Translations under genes and position numbers: made by a program | Notes under the pieces: generated by a model | What the model was told of the DNA's origin: nothing | Database searches by the model: none | What the model saw: only the letters and a program-made list of their open reading frames with translations | In this document: piece by piece, positions 1 through 6,900 of the stretch | Position numbering within the stretch: the first letter of the stretch is position 1 | Layout: the number at the start of each line of letters is the position of its first letter | Source of the DNA: an uncultured Clostridia bacterium | GTDB taxonomy: Bacteria > Bacillota > Clostridia > Christensenellales > DTU072 | Assembly: GCA_934274515.1 (NCBI GenBank) | Contig: CAKQTC010000023.1 | Location: 1-11,436 of the forward strand | DNA length: 11,436 bases | Direction: 5' to 3'

Positions 1-39
1 CAATGGGTTCCATGACGGTGACGCGGTCAAGCTGTTTTC

Positions 40-74
40 CCTCCTTCCTCTGGAAGGAGGTGGCGCGAAGCGCC
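40..74. repeat. Two adjacent small hairpins
   Basis: CCTCCTTCC (40-48) and GGAAGGAGG (52-60) form a perfect 9-bp stem with loop TCT. One base later GGCGC (62-66) and GCGCC (70-74) form a 5-bp stem with loop GAA. No T-tract follows, so these are not intrinsic terminators on the + strand. The purine-rich right side resembles Shine-Dalgarno sequence, but no start codon follows at usable distance. A dispersed intergenic repeat is the likeliest reading, which is an inference. Confidence 0.5.
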
Positions 75-150
75 GGAGGTTAGCCCTGCAGAATCCTTAA
101 GTTTGAAAGCAGAAAGAACATCTACCCTTTATGCGAATCCTCATAGGTTA

Positions 151-186
151 AGCGGGTTCTGAAGGTTCAAAAGGTTCACAGGTTTC
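151..186 (+). repeat. Left array of four 9-bp units ending in GGTTC/GTTTC
   Basis: Four consecutive 9-mers can be read: AGCGGGTTC, TGAAGGTTC, AAAAGGTTC and ACAGGTTTC. The last five bases are nearly constant and the first four vary. The array is mirrored by the array at 261-296. The outermost 11 bases (151-161) pair perfectly with 286-296. Confidence 0.65.
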
Positions 187-221
187 TCATTCTTTGTGAA
201 TATCATATATTCTAAAACTCC

Positions 222-248
222 GCGGCGCTTCTGACTTTTATGCGCCGC
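222..248. repeat. GC-rich hairpin between the two 9-bp arrays
   Basis: GCGGCGC (222-228) and GCGCCGC (242-248) form a perfect 7-bp stem around a 13-nt loop. It lies between the facing 9-bp arrays, so the whole 151-296 segment can fold as one nested structure. No T-tract follows. Confidence 0.5.
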
Positions 249-260
249 ACCTTCCCCGCT

Positions 261-296
261 GAACCCATAGAACCCATAGAACCTACAGAACCCGCT
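261..296 (-). repeat. Right array of four 9-bp units beginning GAACC
   Basis: Four consecutive 9-mers, GAACCCATA, GAACCCATA, GAACCTACA and GAACCCGCT, lie in the opposite orientation to the array at 151-186. The first two units are identical. The last unit together with the two bases before it is the exact reverse complement of 151-161. There is no sign of a coding function. Confidence 0.65.
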
Positions 297-326
297 AACC
301 CTCAAAACCGTTTGAACTCATTTCTC

Positions 327-410
327 GGGACGATGCAGGGAGAGCACTTGTGATTTTCCCCTCCCAAGTGTTTCCTGCCTCGTCCCCTATGTAGAGCTTT
401 CCCCTCTACA
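327..410. repeat. Compound hairpin followed by a second short hairpin
   Basis: GGGACGATGCAGG (327-339) pairs with CCTGCCTCGTCCC (374-386) at 12 of 13 positions. Inside it CACTTG (345-350) pairs with CAAGTG (365-370). Immediately after, TGTAGAG (390-396) pairs perfectly with CTCTACA (404-410). The spans are read directly. Their function (structured RNA 3' end, REP-like element or old insertion scar) is not decidable from this sequence alone. Confidence 0.5.
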
Positions 411-443
411 CATCACTCCTTTTTCTCCTCTCTCTTTTTTCTT

Positions 444-490
444 AAAAAGCACCCTACCGATGTCATTTTGGCATCGGTAGGGTGCTTTTT
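444..490. terminator. Perfect 19-bp hairpin, probable bidirectional intrinsic terminator
   Basis: Bases 444-462 and 472-490 are perfect reverse complements (A5-GCACCC... and ...GGGTGC-T5) around a 9-nt loop. The stem ends in a T-tract on the + strand and, because of the A-tract at 444-448, also on the - strand. It would end transcripts arriving from the left and insulate the promoter at 521-551. Confidence 0.9.
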
Positions 491-520
491 AATGAATTTA
501 TAAAATTCCAAAAATATTTC

Positions 521-551
521 TTGACTGTATGACTATCATACAGAGTACCAT
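521..551 (+). promoter_or_regulatory. Promoter with dyad operator in a 19-bp spacer (autotransporter)
   Basis: TTGACT (521-526) is a near-consensus -35 box and TACCAT (546-551) a fair -10 box, separated by 19 bp. A perfect dyad, CTGTATGA (525-532), 3 nt, TCATACAG (536-543), starts inside the -35 box and fills the spacer. A-/T-rich DNA at 491-520 could act as an UP element. The predicted start near 557-559 falls just before the first helix of the riboswitch at 568, which supports the call. A long spacer with a spacer-borne dyad is the layout of MerR-family promoters. A repressor such as a Fur-family protein is the alternative. Nearly the same site recurs at 9058-9088. Confidence 0.7.
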
Positions 552-567
552 GCATGTAAATCATAAA

Positions 568-699
568 AGGAAATGAATGGGGAATACTGGTGAGAATCCA
601 GAGCTGTCCTGCAACCGTATGGGGAAAAGAAGCAGTGTTACGTCTCTCACAAAGAGCTGCGTCTTTGAGGAACTCAGTCGGAGTGCCATGAAATTTCTT
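568..699 (+). ncRNA. Cobalamin-type riboswitch aptamer
   Basis: The conserved cobalamin-riboswitch core is readable: GGGAA (580-584), then GGTGAGAATCC (589-599), GAGCTGTCCTGCAACCGTA (601-619, the B12-box-type element), and a later CAGTCGGAGTGCC (675-687). Closing helices can be drawn between 568-574 and 693-699 (P1) and between ATGG (577-580) and CCAT (686-689). The aptamer begins about 10 nt after the predicted transcription start. Cobalamin riboswitches usually repress B12 uptake or B12-replaceable genes when the ligand is plentiful. Here the first gene downstream is a giant autotransporter. Exact ends and subclass are uncertain. Confidence 0.85.
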
Positions 700-934
700 A
701 TATCCTATGAAAGTAAGCTGTAGATCTTACTTTTATGTCAAAGACCTGCGAGGTATGGGTTGGATATCTTTGGCCGCTTTTTAGTGTGTCAAAAGAATGG
801 TCCAATTCGTACTTGGCAGTTTTTTATTTTCTTGAGATACGGAATATAGAGGTCATTGGATGTCAGGATCACACCGATCCTGGATGAAGAATGTAGCATC
901 GTAAAGCGTGTCTCGCCAGAAAGGAGAAAGGAAA
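700..934 (+). promoter_or_regulatory. Structured leader / candidate riboswitch expression platform
   Basis: Between aptamer and gene lie several hairpins. AAAGTAAG (710-717) pairs with CTTACTTT (726-733) and ends in a short T run. CAAAGA (739-744) pairs with TCTTTG (767-772), enclosing ACCT (744-747)/AGGT (751-754), with T5 at 778-782. CCAA (802-805)/TTGG (813-816) precedes CAG and T6 (820-825). CAGGATC (864-870)/GATCCTG (876-882) is a perfect 7-bp stem. The second and third could act as weak intrinsic terminators of a transcription-attenuating platform. None of the drawn stems covers the ribosome binding site at 921-926. Which one switches with ligand cannot be told by eye. Confidence 0.45.
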
Positions 935-3900
935 ATGCAAAGAAAGTGGGTAAAACGGATGGTATTGGCGACCCTGTTTTTGGGAGGGGGCGCATTATTT
1001 CCTGCCGGGCAGCAGGTGCTGGCACAGGATGAGGCGGCTACTACAGGCCGTTCCTATGCGGTCCTGATGGGAGACGAGGATGTGACGCTGAGCGGCTATA
1101 AAACATCCAATGTCTATCTTTGGAAGCATGAGAAGGAAGCTCCGGATCAGTTGATCGGCGGGTCTGTGACGGTATCCAGTGCCGGCTTACAGAATTCTGG
1201 CGACAAGGCAAAGATTACACTGGTCACTGATAGTGATGGGTTAAATCTGTCCAATGACGCCCAGGTGAAACAGGTGCTGGGGGCGCTGGCAGATAAATTG
1301 ACATATACCGCATATACCAGGGGTGAAAACAATCTGGAAGGCACCGCAGAAATTTATGAAGGCTTGACCTTTGCTTCCGCTTCCAAGAAATTGTCTGCTC
1401 TGGGGTTTGATGAAACTACGGGCAAGGCACAGCTGGCTGGAGAAGTCAAGACCCCGTATTCCGGTGTCTTAGGTGTCGATGATGAATATGAGAAACGAGG
1501 TATCAAACAGGCCGATGGGACATATCGCTTCCAGGAAGATGCGGTGATTCACCCGGGCTTCAACATCACGAAGGATGATAATTACCTGAGAGATTTTGCC
1601 TCTGTGATGATTGGCAAAGATACCACCATTGATATGACAGGTCATGATCTGGATGTCATCATGCATGGCACGATTTATAATGGCGGCGGTTTTACCAATC
1701 GTGCGGCAGCTTTGTATGTACCGGGAAATGCGACCTTAACCATTAACAATCCGGGACAGATCCGTCTGGATACGGACTCTGACTATTATTACTATGCCGA
1801 TATTGGTGCCATGAAGGAAGACAGCCATGTGGTCATTCATAATGATGACGATCCAGCCCATGCTGTAGTGATGCGCGTCACTACCCCACTTAAAGGATAT
1901 GAAATGAATGTGACTGCGCTGAAAACATTTGCCGGAACGATTGATATTGACGGGTTGGTCGATATTTACACCAATGGTGGTTGGGCGACCAATGCAGCCA
2001 GTGGACGGATTTCTATTGGTGGCGGTTCTATTGTGACGCAGGCCTATAATAGTGTCACCGCTCGAAGCGGGGGCGTGATGAACGTCAATGTATCGGGGTC
2101 TGTAGAAAAGGGACTGACGCCAGGAAATCATAAGGTCAATATCACGGCTAAAGGAGCCACTTCTTGGGATAAAAATAGTTATGTTGCCTTGGCTTCTATG
2201 GGAGCCTGGGTAGGTGCAGACACCAATGCTACAGTAAATGCGGCATTGACGACGGCAGATTCTACTTTGTACGGGACAATCAAAGAAGCGGCTGGTACTC
2301 GTGATGAAGATACAACTGGTGTTCGTCTTTTCCTGCAGAATGGTGCACAATGGACCAATACGGGATCTTCTTCGATGCGTCATTTGTATGGCGGAAAAGA
2401 TGCGGCGCATGCTGGGTATATCGATATGTCAAAGCCAGCAAACTCTAATGTAAATTCTGATCTGACGATTGCCAATTACACCGGAAATACCGTGATTTAT
2501 TATAGCCAGCAAAATAAAGGAAAAAAGATCCAGGGAGGAAATATTCACATCGGCCATGCCGAGATGACAGATGGAAAGAAAGCCTCCCTTACGATTCGTA
2601 CCGATAGTAATGGGATTAGTAAAACTAATTTAGCCAAAGAAAGCTTCATGAGGAATATGCTGAATACATTGGCCAATAAATTGTACTATGCGGCTTATGC
2701 GGAGGGGGAAAACAATCTGAAAGGAATAGTACAAATTGCTGAAGGGTTGACCAGCCAGAGTGTTTCAAGGGAAGAAGAGATTCACTTTACCAAAGGCGGC
2801 AGTGGCTATGTGGAAGGCTTTAATCAGAAACAGACCGATTTTACCACAGCTTTGACTTGGGATATGACCAAAGATGTTGATTATGTAAAGGCTAATGTAC
2901 TGCGGGAAGAGAATAAAGCGACATTTACAGAAGACACAAGTATCACCGTCAATGATGAAGCTGCTATGCAGGCAAAAGGGGGGGATTTCGTAAAGATTGA
3001 TGCCAAGCAAGTCAATTTTAATTTGAAGGCAGCAGGTATTCAGGGTAAGGGAATTGAAGTAACTGGTGGAGGCACGGAGTTTGATTTGAATAATCCGGGA
3101 GACGTTGAAATTGATGCGTCGACAGGTATAGTGACAGATGGTCAAGGGGCGGAGTTTGATTTTAATGGGGATAACTCTAATATTACCTTGCATCATGCAA
3201 AGACTGGTATACTAGCAACAAATAAATCTAATATTTATATCATGAATAAATTGGGTACTACTACCATAGATAATAAAAATACCGATGATTCTACTTTTGT
3301 TGGGGTGCAAACTCAAAATGGGGGATCTATTATAATAGCAGGTCGGGCGAATATAGATGCTGGCGCAGGGACTGCGTTAGCTGCGTTAGGAGGAAATATT
3401 AATGTCAATCATGGCGCTACGATTCAAACAAATGGAAGTACAGCACTGGTAGCAGGTAATGGTGGGAGAATTTCTATCGCATCGTACAACTTTAACAAGC
3501 CAGCAGATATTTCTATTGATGCAGGAGATGGTTTTGCTATCGATGCTAGTGATGGAGGTTATACCATTGGTAGTCAATCTGCTAGTCTTCGAATAACTAA
3601 CGGTACAGTAAATATAAAAGGACATATCAAACTAGGGAAAGGCTATGGCACTTTAAATCTGACTAAAGAAAATTCCATTTGGACGGGTACGGCTGTGGAT
3701 AGTACTGATGATGGTAGCGGGGTATTGCATCTCGCTATGGAACCGGATGCAGTTTGGAATCATGTAGATAAGGATGGTGATGCCGGGAGTGAAGTGAAGG
3801 TAGAGTTAGAAGGTGCAAGGTATAACGGATCTTCTGATGATCAGATTACCGTTTTGCAAAATAGTAAAAAGGGCATCCATTTTAAGGAGATTAGTCAAGT

Positions 3901-6900
3901 AGATGGCACGCTCAGACTTGTATTTGCCCATGAGGCAGATTCTCCGACTTCTATCAAAGGTGGAAATATCACTATTGATACGGTAAGTACCCGATATGTG
4001 GGTGGTACCGCTAAAGTTTTGGCTGTAACCGATAGTGATGGCATCAATATGTCTGACGATACCATGGTGGGAAATGTATTAAAGGCGTTAGCCAAGAAGA
4101 TCACCTATACCCATCCGGAAGAAGCTAAATTAGTCGGGAAAGTAGGGATAGCAGATGGCTTGACCGCCAAGAGTGCTATGCTGACGGAAGGGTTTATTCG
4201 CTTTGATCCGGATACGGGGATAGGCAGCTATACACCACAAATGGTGGATACGTTTGCCCGCTCCATGACGGGTGATGAGGCCTACGACAAGATTTATACG
4301 GATCAGGGGGTTCGCCAGAGCCAGTTCCTGTATACCCTCGGGAAAGATACCACCATCACAGCCGATAAAGCCATGGATTGGAAAGTCAACAGTAATAGAG
4401 ATGTTGTGCAGATTGTAGGACAGGGACATACGCTGCATCTGGATGCTGAAACCGCAGGTATTTATATCGGGAATGAAGAGAAGGATACTTCGAAACGTAC
4501 ACAACTGAGATTTACAGAAATGCCAGATCTGAATATAACCGCTGGTGCAAATGGCAGTGGGATCCTGGTGAAAAATAGTAGTGCGAGCATCGGGCTTGCA
4601 GAAGATGGCAGAATGCATGTAGCAAGTAAGGATGGCGCGAAAGGTTTTGTCGGGATCAAAGTCGTAGAAGATCGTGATGTGGGAGATACAAAGGCAGGAG
4701 ATACCAGTTTAAGTGTAGATGGCACTCTGGATATAGAAACGCCGGAAGAAATCGCTCTTTGGCTGGATGGAGGAGAAAGATTAAGTCTTCTTAGCTCAGA
4801 TAATGTGATCCATGCAGATGGCGGTACGCTGCTCAAAGTGACTAAGAGCCAGAACAATAGTGCAGTTTCTATCAGTGGTAAAGAGTTAGTCGGTGATCTA
4901 GATCTTTCGGGAGCTACCGGTGGTACCTATCAGATGACATTAAATAATGGGGCTACCTATGCAGGGGGTATTATTAACGACGCAGCGAAATCTGGCAAAA
5001 TTACACTTCAGCTTTGGAATGATAACTATGGGTTCACACCTACCTTGTGGACGTATCAGTGGGAGCAGAACGATAAAGCAGAGGATAGCTATATCCACGA
5101 GGTCGAAGGATGGAATCCTGGTATCGGTGAAAGTGCTATCTACATGAAAGCGGATACCGATCTGACGATTGGTATGCTGAAGCGGGGGATCCGAATCCTC
5201 TACGATCATGATGCTTCAAATCCAACGCAAATCCTTGGCGGAAATGTAACCATCAAAGAAGCAGAGAAAGTCGATTCGCAGACCACCCTTTATGTACGGA
5301 CGGACAGTGATGGGATCAACATGGCAGATGAAACGCAGGTCTCTTGTGTACTAAATGCCCTGGCCCAGAAAATCTACTACAAAGGAACGCCAGAAAACCT
5401 GGATAGCTATGCGGAAATCGCAGAAGGCCTGACTTCTGCTTCTGTGCTGAAAACAGGGAAATTTACCTATGATGAAACAACTCATCAGGGCCATTTCTCT
5501 GGAGAGATCGAGACGCCTGGTCAGGATGGTACGTTATTTGTTACGCCTTTGTATGCCCCAAAAAGCTCTGGAAAGGATGAAAATAATACGGCCTATGCCA
5601 ATGCAGGTGTCCAGCAGGATGGCAAGTACTTCATTTTCCGTAAGGATTCCAGGCTTCAGATTTCGCAGAGCGGGGAAATGCCTTACACCAGTGCTATCGA
5701 TGCTTCCAATGACACTTGGGGATATGCAGCCATCAAGATGGACTTGACAGATCATCAGCTGGATGTACATATCGACGGTGGAGAAGAGGGTCTCAATGAA
5801 GCTGTAGCAGGGATCAAAGGGGTTGGCTGGAATGTGTCTGCCCAGAATGGTACCCTTCATATAGAGGCATCCAATGCCAAGGGGGATGCCATCGGTGTAC
5901 AGACGGCTGGAAAATCGGAAACTTCTTCCATTATCGATTTGAAAACATTGACTCATATTGATGCAAAGACCGGTTTCGACGTGACGGGTGGTACGGTCCG
6001 CGTCAATGCAGGGACTATCCATGCGGATACTCTGGGCAGAGTCGGTGCGAATGGCATCCTGTCCATCGGAAATACGGGAGACGCGCCTGCCGTATGGACG
6101 GGCGATGTGTCTCAGAGCGATGGACAGCTGGATATGAATCTGGATGGGGAAGATTCCATCTGGACAGGCGCTATGGATTGGACCGGCGGCTCGAACAGCC
6201 TGATGCTTACGAATGGAGCGACCTGGAAAAATACCGGAGATTCCCATGTGGGACAGCTCGTCAGCGGCATTACGAGAAGCGTCGGCGGCGTGATCGACAT
6301 GACCGGGGATTCTGGAAATATCCAGCTCGATAAGTTCAGCGGAAATGCTTCTATCCTGTATAAGCATGATGCCAATGACCTGACGAAGGTGTATGGCGGC
6401 GATGTGACTGTCACCAGCGCAGAGGCCGGCTCTCGGATCACTTTGATCACGGATCGGGATGGCATCACCGATGATGGACTTCGCGAGAAGGAAACCATAA
6501 GCTCCCTTTTCCAGGCGATGGCGAATAAGCTGTACTATACCAATTACCAGACAGAGGGCAATCTCACCGGCATTCTCCAGATTTCGGAAGGACTGACGGC
6601 GAGAGCGGCTTCCAAGGTCACCGGGGCTATGGAATTTACCGGAGCCAATGGACAGGGGCAGTATAAAGCGGATAGCGCTTCCCCATCGATTTATCCAAAA
6701 GATCAGCAGAAGGAAACCTTTACGACGGTCATGACCGGTAATGAGAGCACGGATAGCGAGTACCTCGATGGTGGCGTCATGAAGGTCGGGAATCCTTCGG
6801 ATATCCGTTATGAATTCACCAAGGATAAGACCGCTGTAGAATTGGCTACGGCTTCTGATACGGCAATCCAGGCGAAAGATACGGATTATTCCATTGATAT

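Larger units (their letters stand above)
1..443. other. Gene-free intergenic region rich in inverted repeats
   Basis: I find no supported gene here. Short open frames exist at the very left edge (2-100 and 3-83), but they run through hairpin DNA, lack a ribosome binding site and resemble nothing I recognise. The stretch is instead filled with dyads: 40-60, 62-74, the paired 9-bp arrays 151-186 and 261-296, 222-248, 327-386 and 390-410. It lies upstream of the terminator at 444-490 and is probably the intergenic tail of a gene outside the window that has collected repeat elements. Confidence 0.7.

Noticed and set aside
2..100. Short open frames at the left edge as the end of an upstream gene
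   Set aside because: Two overlapping frames are open by chance through hairpin repeats. Neither gives a recognisable protein tail, and no ribosome binding site is visible.
151..296. CRISPR array
   Set aside because: The units are 9 bp, contiguous and have no spacers, and they face each other in two orientations.
525..543. NikR nickel operator, because the half-sites GTATGA/TCATAC match
   Set aside because: NikR half-sites are separated by 16 bp in the known E. coli operator; here the same half-sites are only 3 bp apart, so one tetramer could not bind in the known way.
525..543. Canonical Fur box
   Set aside because: By eye only 9 of 19 positions agree with the classical Fur consensus, mainly the central ATGA/ATCAT. 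A diverged Fur-family site remains possible but is not supported as such.
908..934. GTG 908 as start of the autotransporter
   Set aside because: It would add nine residues ahead of a good signal peptide and would place the well-spaced AAGGAG inside the coding region. ATG 935 fits better.
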